Shown: positions 54,838 to 64,000 of the stretch, in pieces
Layout of the letters: each line of letters opens with the position of its first letter
Position numbering within the stretch: position 1 is the stretch's first letter
Origin: Limnephilus marmoratus
Lineage: Eukaryota; Arthropoda; Insecta; Trichoptera; Limnephilidae
Direction: 5' to 3'
NCBI GenBank assembly: GCA_917880885.1
Contig: OU862917.1
Coordinates: 56,123,227-56,187,226 of the forward strand
DNA: 64,000 bases
Notes under the pieces: generated by a model
What the model saw: only the letters and a program-made list of their open reading frames with translations
Database searches by the model: none
What the model was told of the DNA's origin: nothing
Translations under genes and position numbers: made by a program

Positions 54838-55139
54838 TATTTTTTTTTTACATGAGCTCCACACAGGAGGCCGTGGGGAAAATAATTTCCCTCAGGGCCT
54901 ATGTCTTCTTTGGGGATGCTGTGTGGAGGATTTTTTTTAGGAAAGGAAGGAGATGAGAGTTCTGGGAAGGAAAAGGGTTTAAGGGGTGGGTAGGAATCTG
55001 GGGTTCAGTGTGTCCTGGTCATCCGCCTCTAAGACCTAGACAGACCTAACCCCATGAACCCGGGCACCCCTACTATATCACCAAACCTAGCGAACCACTT
55101 GAGGTGACCTATGGCAGACGTGTTGGTTATCCAATAAAG
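54838..55139 (-). repeat. SINE-like repeat within unit Y2
   Basis: Counterpart of the copy at 48182-48483. Confidence 0.8.
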
Positions 55140-55162
55140 GACAACTTTGGGGATTTGTATTT

Positions 55163-55790
55163 CTATATTACATTATATACAACGGGTACCCGGCATGCGT
55201 TGCAACATCACTGTAATCTCGGGGTCAACTTAACTGTAATGGTTCCATTCCAAGTTCCGGGAAACTACATTATAATGCAAGCGCCTTACAAACGCCTGCT
55301 TTATATTATAACATTATATACAAAGGGTACCCGGCATGCGTTGCAAGATCACTGTAACCTCGGGTCAACTTAACTGTAATGGTTCCATTCCAAGTTCCAA
55401 TAAACTACATTATAATGCAAGCGCCTTGCAAACGCCTGCACTTTATTATAATATTATATACAACGGGTACCCGGCATGCGTTGCAAGATCACTGTAACCT
55501 CGGGGTCAATTTAACTGTAATGGTTACATTCCAAGTTCCGGGAAACTACATTATAATACAAGCGCCTTGCAAACGCCTGATTTATATTAAAACATTATAT
55601 ACAAAGGGTACCCGGCATGCGTTGCGACATCACTGTAACCTTGGGGTCAACATAACTGTAATGGTTCCATTCCAAGTTCAGGGAAACTACATTATTATGC
55701 AAGCGCCTTGCAAATGCCTGCACTATATTATAACATTATAAACAACGGGTACCCGGCATGCGTTGCAAGGTCACTGTAACCTCAGGTTTC
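55163..55790 (+). repeat. 141-bp tandem array in Y2 (about 5 units)
   Basis: Counterpart of the Y1 array; a one-base deletion in unit 2 shifts the open frame. Confidence 0.9.
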
Positions 55791-55993
55791 TTCATATATT
55801 TATTTAACACACACTCCTCCTTGCTTCATCCACGTTCACACGTCAAATCGCATAGTGTTTTAACCCGTTAGTTGCTTCTGCAACGGGCCCAGCTAGTCGT
55901 TATAGATTGATCGGATTATTCGGATCGGATCGGAGATTGATAGCTTTAATCGTGCTTGGTATGATTTAAAGTTAATGTAATTTCTTTTAATTA

Positions 55994-57296
55994 TTATTTA
56001 TTTTGCTCCTTAATTTTACTTATGATGTTTTTTGCGAACTTTATGAAGATTTTTCGGAGAGGTATAATTTGTATGACATCAGAGATGTCAGTAAAATTTA
56101 TATTTCTCCTCTGGCATTCTTTGGTTATTTCCCATCTTTCCATCGTGAACATTGGGCAGTCTAACAACAAATGTTTGGTCCGATAGTTTGTCACAAGGGC
56201 AAGCCGGACTATCTTTCAGCTTGAATCTGTGAAGGTAGGATAGGGTCGCTCTATGACCGGTAAGGATTTGCGTGAGTTCGAAAGTTAGAGTTGTCTTTTT
56301 TCCAAACTCTTTGGCCTCTATTATACTCCTGAAAAATAGCCGTGTTCATTTACCTGTGTCAGAGTTTTTATACCTTTGGTCCTATTCTTCAAGAATTGCC
56401 TCCTTTATTTTGAACTTTGCGTAGCTCAGTGGAAATTCCGAATAGAGTTTTTGTGTCTTTGTTTTTAATGCAGCGTCTTTTGCTAGCTCGTCTGCTCTTT
56501 CATTTCCGTGGATTCCGTTGTGCCCGCGTATCCACAAAAATTTACAGACAGATCCTCTTTCTCTCAAAAGTTGAGCCGAGCATTGTATTTTGAAGACCAT
56601 TGGGTTAGTAGGTGTCCCGGACTCTAGGGCGTGGGCAGCGCTTTGTGAGTCTGTCAGGACATTAATTTTTTCCCAATGCTTTTGCAGTTTGTGCGCCCAC
56701 TCAAGTGCTTGCATTATTGCGAACAGCTCTGCTTGAAAAACTGAGCAGTAATCAGCCAGGGGCAGTTTCCTTGCTGTAATTTCTCCGCTAGCATTGAAGC
56801 ACTTTTCCTCCAGTTTTGCTTCCATCTGTGTAGATATCTATTTCGTTCGCTTCAAAGGAGTTTCTCTCGTATGTTCCTGGAAAGATGACATTTTCTCCAA
56901 TTTGTTTACTAGGATGGGGTAGATGAGTGACCTTTACGATTCCCTGGTACTTCCTATCATCAGGTAGTTGATGTAAAGTTCTGTTCCTTTTTGTCTCACC
57001 GATAAGTCTGAGTTCTTTGAGTTTTGGGTCCATAGGTATTAGTCCCCCCATTGCCTGCACGGATGTGAGGGACGTAGTGCGGTAAGCTTTACATATTCTG
57101 ATGCCGATAGTCCTTTGGACTCTATCTAGTTTTCTGCGAATATTTTTTCGTTTTGCAGCTGTTGCCCATACCATCGCGGCGTATGTTATTATTGGTTCGA
57201 CTACGCCTTTGTAGATTGTCCTTAATATTTCAGAACCTAGACCCCAAGTAGGTTTAGCCATATTGTGTACGATCAAATTTATATAACTATTGTCCG
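55994..57296 (-). pseudogene. I/LOA-like LINE, C-terminal part with RNase H
   Basis: Minus strand. It starts with the RT thumb (PTWGLGSEILRTIYKGVVEP, KLDRVQRTIGIRICKAYRTT, MGGLIPMDPKL), then RNase H (IDIYTDGSK, AELFAIMQALEW, VLTDSQSAAHAL, WIRGHNGIHGNERADELA), and a distal HLLLDCP finger remnant near 56160. A frameshift near 56800 splits the RNase H, and further breaks lie before 56194. RNase H after RT is the layout of I- and LOA-type LINEs. The upstream RT part of the same kind is found at 63396-64000, so the element was probably split by the intervening 6.1 kb. Confidence 0.88.
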
Positions 57297-57968
57297 CAGC
57301 ATACAAAATCAACAACATGGTTTTTTACAAAAAAGGTCAGTACTAACAAACTTAGTCAACTTTACTGAATACTTAACAAGCAATATGGATAATGGACACT
57401 AAGTAGATGTTATCTACACAGATTACTCGAAAGCTTTCGATAAAGTTAACCACTCTATCCTCATTAAAAAATTACACCAATTAGGAATCCATGGCGACTT
57501 ACTTAGGTGGCTAACTTCATATCTGCAGAAAAGACTACAGTGCGTATCAGTTGAGGGAACTAAGTCTAGCTTTTTTACTGTGCCCTCTGGCGTACCGCAA
57601 GGTTCTCACCTGGGACCATTATTGTTTAATGTATATATATTTGATATTTATAAATGTTTTTTACATGCTAACTACCTTGCATATGCAGATGACAAAAAAA
57701 TATACGTAGTAATCAAATCTATCAATGACTGCATAAAACTTCAAGAAGACCTGAATCGTCTTTTTGCATACTGTAAATTAAACAAATTAATCATAAACAT
57801 TTCTAAGTGCAACAAATTATCTTTTACGCGTAACAAAAATAAAATTTCTTTTAATTATAACTTTCATGACACACGTATCAATGAAATAGAATCAATCCGT
57901 GACCTTGGGATAGTACTAGATGTAAAACTAAATTTTATCAAACATATTAACGAAGTAATCAACAAAGC
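57297..57968 (+). pseudogene. LINE B reverse transcriptase, fragment 1
   Basis: Reading from QQHGFLQKRSVLTNL it has DYSKAFDKVNH, SGVPQGSHLGPLLFNVYI, catalytic YADDKK and DLGIVLDVKL. A TAA near 57402 interrupts the frame. The fragment stops at INKA, where the next LINE is inserted, and continues at 61785. It is similar in organisation to LINE A. Confidence 0.88.
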
Positions 57969-58307
57969 TACCTACTACCACAGGACTTACGACTGGTAAC
58001 CACAACACAGGACCGGAGACACAATACCCCGGATAAACTCCGTGCTGCCTTCCATAGCTTAAAAATAAGGGACTCCTTCTTAACGCTCAAAAACGCGGCT
58101 AAATCATTAAGTTCAAACTCTCCCATATACATAAGTGAAGTGCTAACACCATACTACAAAGAATTACTGTGGAAAACAAAGCAAACAGCAAAAGATAAAA
58201 AGTTCCAATTTGTATGGTTTAAAACCGGCAAACTACTAGTCAGGAAAGGACCAGGGGAAAAAACTGTACAAATTAAACATGAAAATGATTTAAAAAAAAT
58301 GATATAA
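57969..58307 (+). pseudogene. LINE ORF1 C-terminal remnant
   Basis: The frame ends KKMI-TAA at 58305-58307 and contains KFQFVWFKTGKLLVRKGPG, the same C-terminal signature as ORF1 at 4495-5481. The N-terminal zinc finger and coiled coil are lost to 5' truncation. ORF2 starts 54 nt downstream. Confidence 0.85.
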
Positions 58308-58361
58308 CTAATAAAGGTCACTCAGACCTTATAAAAACACTATCCTGATTTACAAAACACC

Positions 58362-61300
58362 ATGGCTGATCTTCTCTCAATTAATTTGAATAGTTCTCAT
58401 CAACATCATACAACCAATGACACAAAACTATGTGATTCTATTTTTAACAATCCAGGCTCTCTTACACTACTTAATCAAAATATAAGATCTCTAAATCATA
58501 ACTATGACGAACTTGACATTCTCTTAAACAATTTTAAAACAGATTTCAAAATTATAATCCTAACGGAATGCTGGATATCAACAACTTTTACAACAAAACA
58601 TAAAAAAAATTATACTGCGTATCACACATTAAAAAATAATAATCAAAATGATGGGATTGTTGTATACATACATGATAGTCTAAACGTGTCTGTTTCAGAA
58701 ATCGACTTGATAAATAATAACTGTCTACAAATAATCATCGACTCAGATACGTGTGCCCTCGCCATATATAGATCACCATCCACACATAACATTACACCAT
58801 TTATAATAGCTCTGGATTCTCACCTAAAAAAACTCACTTCATACAAAAACATCATCATAGCTGGTGATCTAAACATAAACATACTTCCTAATGGCCACCC
58901 TCAAAATATTGATTACCAACTGATGCTTCTCGAACATGGCATTATAAGCACCATTAACACTCCTACCAGAGTAACCAAAGATTCAGAATCATGTATAGAT
59001 CACTGTATGGTTAAATCAAAAAGTCAAATATGTAGTGCTGTATACGAATCCACAATCACAGATCACTACACTACTATGATAGGCCTGACTTCGCCAACTA
59101 GAAACTCAACTTTCCAAAATAACACTGCAAAAAAAATAATTGATTACGTCAATCTAAATCAATGTTTAGAAAAACAAACATGGGAACATCTTACAAAATT
59201 TAACTCGGCAGAAGAAGCCTGGAATTTCTTCATAACACATCTACAAATTCTCATTACCCAAAATACCAAAACGATATACATACCTATCCCACACCGCAAA
59301 GTAAGACTTAAAAAATGGATTACCCAAAGCATTATAAATAGTATTAAAAAAGGGGACAAACTACACAAACAAATTAAACTGAACCCTTATGACACTCCTC
59401 TTTATTTCTTCTACAAAAGGTACAGAAATATTTGTTCTCTAATAATACGAAAAGCAAAAGAATTATATTATCGAAACAAACTTATAGCAGCAAATTATGA
59501 CCCTAAAAGCGTATGGTCAATTTTGAGGGAAAGTACGCATTCACAGAAGAACAAAGAGGATACCATAAAAAAATTACTTATTGATAATGAAGAAATCCAC
59601 TTCCATGACAATCCTACACTTATCCTCAATTACATTAACAAGCACTACACTAATATAGGAGCTAGTCTAGCTGAAAACATAAAAAAATCACAGCCTCTCC
59701 AAGATATTCAGGAATCCCAAAACACTGCCACTAACAACAGCAATGAAAATAGCAACAGACACTTCAAATTACAAAATATTTCACTAGAAGACACCAATAA
59801 AATAATTCAATCACTAAAGAATAACACAACAACGGGACCCGATGGTGTAGATTCCAAAACAATCTTAACAGTAAGCCAACAACTACTCCAACCACTCACG
59901 TACTTAATTAATCTTAGTCTAAAAGAAGGAATTTTTCCTAGCTTACTAAAAAAAGGTCTTGTCATTCCAATTTTTAAATCAGGACAAAAAAATAACATAA
60001 ACAACTACAGACCCATTACGCTACTAAATACCTTTTCAAAAATTCTGGAAAAAACTATTAAGAAACAGCTTCAACACTATCTGGAAACCAAACAATTACT
60101 ATCGATGAACCAACATGGATTCAGGAAAAACAGAAGCACAGAACATGCAATAGCTACTGTAACGGACTTCATTACACGTAATCTTGATGCTAAAAAAAAA
60201 GTTATTTCAATTTTTTTAGACCTATGTAAAGCCTTCGACACAATCTCACACGAAAAACTTTTCAATAAGTTAAAAAACATTGGTATTAACGGAGTAGAAT
60301 TCGACTTAATCAAAAGCTTCATGTCTGACCGAACTCAACAAGTTAAAATTGATAACAAGATAAGTGAACCGCTTTTAATTACGTACGGAGTCCCACAGGG
60401 GAGTGTACTTGGCCCTTTATTATTCCTCATCTACATAAACGATCTGTGTGACATTGAAATTGAAGGTAAAATCGTGACCTTCGCTGACGATACAGTTCTT
60501 CTCTGTCAAGCAGCCACATGGAAAGATGTCTTCATAATAGCTGAAAAAAGTTTGTCAATTGTCAAAAAATGGCTAAACAGTAATACTCTTACCGTTAATA
60601 CAATTAAAACAAAATACATCACACATAGTATTACACAAAGAAGTCAACCTCCATCAAACATAGACCTGTTTCTGCATGACTGTGAACAAACTTCATCCAA
60701 TTGTCAATGCGAGCATATAGAAAGGGTCAAACAAACAAAATACCTAGGGGTTATTATTGATACACACTTACGCTGGACTGACCACATAACTTTCATCACA
60801 AATAAACTAAAAGGAGTCATGTACCTAATAAAATCGATTAAAAACATTTTCCCACTGACAATACTCAGATCCATATACTTTGCCCTTTGTCAATCCATTG
60901 CCACATATGGAATACTGGCTTGGGGAAGTGCTACAAATATAGCAATTGACCCAATTCAAAAGATACAAAAGGCGATAATTAAACTAATCCTTCAAGTGCC
61001 TTTCTACACACATTCAAGCGAAATATACAAAACATTAGAAGTCATGTCAATAAAACAACTTTATGCCAAATCTGCTCTGCTATACTTCCTCCAAAACAAA
61101 CTCCATATTCCAATCCAACCAAAAACAATAATAAAAACCCGGTCCTTAACAAATATAACCCTGAACATTCCGATAACACACACCACTCACGGACAAAGAC
61201 ATTTTCAGTATTATGCAACCAAACTTTTTAATTATATGCCCATTACTCTGAAACAACTCCTAACTGCAAATACATCTACCAACATTCACAAAAAACATAT

Positions 61301-61367
61301 CACAGCCTGGATCAAAAATCAAGATATTCACTTTATACAAAATACTTTAATCCCTAACCAAACTTAA
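58362..61367 (+). CDS. LINE ORF2: endonuclease-reverse transcriptase, intact
   Basis: This 1001-residue frame from ATG at 58362 has no break. The endonuclease (residues ~35-245) shows NQNIRSLN, LTECWI, YRSP, AGDLNIN, SCIDH and TDHYTT. The reverse transcriptase (~480-780) shows TTGPDGVDSK, NNYRPITLLNTFSKILE, FLDLCKAFDTISHEKL, YGVPQGSVLGPLLFLIYIND and catalytic FADDTVLL, followed by KYLGVIIDTHLRW and a thumb/C-terminal region. ORF2 nicks the target and copies LINE RNA in place. All catalytic motifs are present, so the enzyme could be functional, although the truncated ORF1 makes the element non-autonomous in cis. It is the longest intact LINE gene in the window. Confidence 0.96.
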   Translation: MADLLSINLNSSHQHHTTNDTKLCDSIFNNPGSLTLLNQNIRSLNHNYDELDILLNNFKTDFKIIILTECWISTTFTTKHKKNYTAYHTLKNNNQNDGIVVYIHDSLNVSVSEIDLINNNCLQIIIDSDTCALAIYRSPSTHNITPFIIALDSHLKKLTSYKNIIIAGDLNINILPNGHPQNIDYQLMLLEHGIISTINTPTRVTKDSESCIDHCMVKSKSQICSAVYESTITDHYTTMIGLTSPTRNSTFQNNTAKKIIDYVNLNQCLEKQTWEHLTKFNSAEEAWNFFITHLQILITQNTKTIYIPIPHRKVRLKKWITQSIINSIKKGDKLHKQIKLNPYDTPLYFFYKRYRNICSLIIRKAKELYYRNKLIAANYDPKSVWSILRESTHSQKNKEDTIKKLLIDNEEIHFHDNPTLILNYINKHYTNIGASLAENIKKSQPLQDIQESQNTATNNSNENSNRHFKLQNISLEDTNKIIQSLKNNTTTGPDGVDSKTILTVSQQLLQPLTYLINLSLKEGIFPSLLKKGLVIPIFKSGQKNNINNYRPITLLNTFSKILEKTIKKQLQHYLETKQLLSMNQHGFRKNRSTEHAIATVTDFITRNLDAKKKVISIFLDLCKAFDTISHEKLFNKLKNIGINGVEFDLIKSFMSDRTQQVKIDNKISEPLLITYGVPQGSVLGPLLFLIYINDLCDIEIEGKIVTFADDTVLLCQAATWKDVFIIAEKSLSIVKKWLNSNTLTVNTIKTKYITHSITQRSQPPSNIDLFLHDCEQTSSNCQCEHIERVKQTKYLGVIIDTHLRWTDHITFITNKLKGVMYLIKSIKNIFPLTILRSIYFALCQSIATYGILAWGSATNIAIDPIQKIQKAIIKLILQVPFYTHSSEIYKTLEVMSIKQLYAKSALLYFLQNKLHIPIQPKTIIKTRSLTNITLNIPITHTTHGQRHFQYYATKLFNYMPITLKQLLTANTSTNIHKKHITAWIKNQDIHFIQNTLIPNQT

Positions 61368-61784
61368 CCAAACTATAAAATAAATAAACATGTCTTTCAA
61401 GAATTTACCAACTATTCATATGTACAGATATATACCTTATACGTATTTTTTTTTCTTCTAAATATTCAATGTGCAATTATCACTAAAATGTAAAAAAATA
61501 AGATAAAAAAACTAACTTTCTACTACAACACATAAATACCTGTACTTGTCACACTTAATCATAAACACGTAAACACCTCAGCACAGGTTCTCCTAGTGAG
61601 GTGTTCACGAAACATACAATATTATCAACTAACAGTTTCACCTTCTCAAACCTACCTTACACCCAACATAATGAAATGAAATATTAATATGTAAAAACTT
61701 TTTTTTTTTCAAAATATATTATGTAAAGATGTTTATAATAAGGTAAAAACTGTAATATATATAGATATAAATAAATAAATAAAT

Positions 61785-62375
61785 AAGCAAATAAGATATT
61801 GGGATTTATAATTCGCATATCTAAACCTTTTCGAAATATTAAAACTATGTATTCCCTTTACACCACGTATATCCGCCCCCGCTTAGAATACTGCACACTA
61901 ATTTGGGTACCGTTCTACCAATGCCATATTGACAGAATCGAAAGTGTGCAAAACAAATTTTTTAAACACATAAATTATAAATTCAAATTACTCTTTGCAA
62001 ATAACACTAAATCCTTAAAATTTCACAACTTTACTCCACTTCAAACGCGTAGATTAATATCTGATCAAATATTTTTATACAAAATTCTTAATAACGGCCT
62101 GGACTCTCCTGAACTCGTAAATTATTTAAGAATTCACATACCTGCAAGGCCAACCAGACTAAACCATTTTTTTCATTTGCCCGCGTACAGAACCAACCTT
62201 AGAAAAAATTCTCCAATCCCCCGCATATGCGCGCAATATAACACGCAATTTAACAATATCGATATTATTTATTTATTGTTATCAAGTTTAATTTGTAGAA
62301 CTCCATGTTAATTTTTATTTTTTTATTATATAATCAATAATATTATTATTAAATTAATAAAAACAGTTTATTTTT
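61785..62375 (+). pseudogene. LINE B fragment 2: C-terminus and 3' end
   Basis: The frame resumes (A)NKILGFIIRISK and runs to a stop at 62309-62311 with TYIRPRLEYCTLIWVPFY and SPELVNYLRIHIPARPTRL, followed by an AT-rich 3' end. It completes the RT fragment that stops at 57968. Confidence 0.88.
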
Positions 62376-62408
62376 AAACAGGTTCTGCTGTGTAATTATT
62401 GTTACGCG

Positions 62409-62450
62409 TGACAGCTGTTTCGCCTTCTGAAGGCATTATCAAACTGTGGC
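62409..62450 (-). other. Degenerate hammerhead-ribozyme-like motif
   Basis: On the minus strand TTGATAA-T-GCCTT-CAG-AAGGC-GAAA-CAGCTGTC matches the hammerhead layout (CUGAUGA, stem II, GAAA, short stem III, GUC) except for two core differences in CUGAUGA. Hammerhead motifs are known in Penelope-like elements, and one such element follows here, but the motif is antisense to its frame. Self-cleavage is unlikely with this core. Confidence 0.4.
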
Positions 62451-62761
62451 CATGCCACATACAGACGATATATTTATACTATTTCTAGAGAGGTATTTAT
62501 TATGACTCATTTCCAATTTCTGATTAAAAATGACAGACTACTAATGGTTATTATTTTCCCAATTAGTGTAATTTCCCACTTCGACTGATAGTCTAATTAT
62601 ATTGTGAGTTATTTGCAAATGCTGACTCATGGTTTTTTTTTCAAGCATAATTAATTATTTTGAATTGGTTTGAAAATATTTAGAAGCGAAGAGTGAATTA
62701 TATTTTTTTGTTCGTTTATTAAAATAGCTTTAGGATTATTATTATGTTTGTTGATTTCCAG

Positions 62762-63393
62762 CTGCTCTAAAAGATCAATTTGATACCCTGGATTACGATA
62801 CTCGTGAACACATCAACGGAATTATATTTGATAAATTCAAAACTCAAGAAAATAAGATTAAAAAACTTGTCGAAACTAAAAATAAAAATGTCAAAATAAA
62901 CGAAGATCAAAGTAATAAAAATATGGAATTTTACAAAAAAACTATTAACTTATCAGACACAATTTTTGAAAAAGAAGAAATAAATTTATTAGATAAAGGC
63001 TTCAAATATAAAATTAATTCAGTAATCACTAAAAAACAAATTGAAATTTTGGCTATTGATGCAGAAATTTCTCTGTCTAAAGTTAAAAATAACGGCTTAC
63101 CGAAACAAATAACCGCAGATATTTTGAGAAAAACTTTGAAACCGACCACTAAAAATAAATACAATAATAAAGAAACGGAAATTTTAAATGACATTAAAAC
63201 TAAAATTAAAAATCACGACCTCACAATTACTAAGGCAGATAAGGGAAATTCGGTAGTTATCTTAAACAAAGTCGATTACATAAATAAAGTAGAAGTATTC
63301 TTAAAGCCAGAAGAATTTGAAATCTTAAGTAAAGATCCAACGGACAAAATTTCAGTAAACGTACGAAACCTAATAAATACAATAAATAAATAA
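62762..63393 (+). pseudogene. Penelope-like element, N-terminal reverse transcriptase fragment
   Basis: The frame is open from a possible splice acceptor (TGATTTCCAG, ending 62761) to a stop at 63391-63393. It carries INLSDTIFEKEEINLLDKGF and, near the end, ITKADKGNSVVILNKVDY, the latter a hallmark of Penelope-like elements just before the RT core. The RT palm and GIY-YIG endonuclease are absent, so the copy is 3'-truncated; (AAAT)n-like sequence follows immediately. Introns at this place are known in Penelope elements, which makes the acceptor plausible. Confidence 0.85.
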
Positions 63394-63395
63394 AT

Positions 63396-64000
63396 AAATG
63401 CAAGTTTCTTGGTTATACTGACAGATTTTTGGCATATCATGTCCACGTGCTTGCTCCAATTTAACTTGTCGTCTATGACGATCCCTAGAATTTTGCAGTC
63501 CCGGGAGAGTGGAACAGTTTTACCATTCATCACAATGTTTGGTGACAGTGTCTTCCTGTTACTAATGAACTGTTTTTTCCCCAGAGAATTGCAGTTTTAC
63601 TTTTTCTCCCCATTAAGCAGAGGGTATCTTTAATTATTTTTTGTAGTTCTGCCACATCTTTATGAGTTATTATAACTAAAACGTCGTCAGCAAATGCTTG
63701 TATGCGTACGTTAGAGTCGAATTTAAGGTTTTGCAGTTCGTCCAGAACTATGTTCCATAGAATTGGTCCACAAGCAGATCTTTGTATACAGCCCTTGTTC
63801 GAGTGTTTTTGTGCTCATGCGCCTGCGTAAATTGTTTCCACAATTCTGTCCGACAGGTAGTCTTTAAAAACTTTGTATATGTTTAGTGGACAGTCTTTTT
63901 TGGCAAGTTGCATTTTTAGGTAGGGCCACCATGCGTTATCGAATGCCCCATTTATGTCCAGTGATATTAGGCATGCATGAAGTCCTTCTTTATTCGCTTT
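63396..64000 (-). pseudogene. I/LOA-like LINE reverse transcriptase, N-terminal side (runs off window)
   Basis: Read from 64000 downward it gives LISLDINGAFDNAWWPYL, an in-frame stop near 63815, GCIQRSACGPILWNIVLDEL, catalytic FADDVLVII and KILGIVIDDKLNWSKHVD, then stops at about 63396. A frameshift lies near 63600. The type of RT and its orientation match the C-terminal piece at 55994-57296. The 5' part lies beyond the window. Confidence 0.85.

Larger units (their letters stand above)
52344..55896 (+). mobile_element. Helitron-like unit Y, copy 2
   Basis: It is nearly identical to Y1 (for example AAAGGCCCC against AAAAGCCCC near the start, and a one-base deletion near 55360). The offset from Y1 is 6656 bp. 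It ends CAACGGGCCCAG-CTAG followed by T and unrelated sequence. Confidence 0.72.
57969..61784 (+). mobile_element. CR1/Jockey-group LINE with intact ORF2
   Basis: The element is 5'-truncated within ORF1, has complete ORF2 and a ~415-bp 3' UTR ending in (AAAT)n near 61767-61784. AAGC on both sides (57965-57968 and 61785-61788) is the probable target duplication; removing the insert and one copy restores the frame of LINE B. It is related in organisation to the antisense LINE at 1123-5481. Confidence 0.92.

Noticed and set aside
44831..55741. Long repetitive frames (47-residue units) as protein-coding genes
   Set aside because: They follow directly from a 141-bp tandem unit, have no start or stop context of their own, and break where a unit has a one-base deletion.
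42605..55896. CRISPR-like array from regularly spaced repeats
   Set aside because: The repeats are 141 bp with no variable spacers and the sequence is eukaryotic.

Overview
The window is eukaryotic nuclear DNA, almost certainly from an insect. It is AT-rich, holds one spliced host gene with canonical GT/AG introns, has a short (TTAGG)4 tract, and is otherwise a dense, nested collection of transposable elements (LINEs, Ty3/Gypsy and BEL/Pao LTR elements, SINE-like repeats, a Penelope-like fragment, hAT-, Transib- and Helitron-like DNA elements). I cannot fix the insect order from sequence alone.

Host gene: four exons on the + strand (7029-7100, 18960-19064, 22098-22244, 22509-22601) encode the C-terminal part of a GILT-like (gamma-interferon-inducible lysosomal thiol reductase) protein. 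The family signature CQHGx2ECx2Nx4C is intact but split between the first two visible exons. The 5' exons, including the CxxC/CxxS active site, are not seen and probably lie upstream of base 1. The first visible intron carries a complete 11.25-kb Gypsy element (7122-18374; 754-bp LTRs; ACCT target duplications) only 21 nt behind the splice donor. The second intron carries an antisense degenerate LINE that reaches almost to the next acceptor.

Layout. 1-5481: antisense LINE with a PHD-finger ORF1 and a frameshifted EN-RT ORF2. 5482-7028: no gene seen. 7029-22703: GILT gene with its intronic elements. 22.7-30 kb: repeat graveyard with several copies of a ~400-bp SINE-like family, a hAT-like MITE inside one copy, a CpG-rich inverted-repeat element with a MADF-like fragment, and a tRNA-headed SINE-like composite. 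30579-32389: an element with Transib ends (CACAGTG termini, 35-bp TIRs, 5-bp CGGCG duplications). 33.0-42.3 kb: an old LINE interrupted by a BEL/Pao element (33489-39448, minus strand, CCCCC duplications, internally deleted) and by a second LINE (39509-41469) whose 3' tail is shared with the SINE-like family. 42605-55896: four Helitron-like units in head-to-tail order X-Y-X-Y. 55.99-64.0 kb: an I/LOA-like LINE (minus) split by about 6.1 kb holding another LINE, itself split by a CR1/Jockey-group LINE with an intact 1001-codon ORF2, followed by a Penelope-like fragment.

Apart from the GILT gene nothing here looks like a host gene. The biology is insertion history: which element entered which, which copies keep open frames (Gypsy gag/pol; the LINE at 57969-61784), and which are dead. 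The observations most worth a second look are the X-Y-X-Y array, the Transib-type termini, the retrotransposon next to the GILT splice donor, and the LINE/SINE shared tail.
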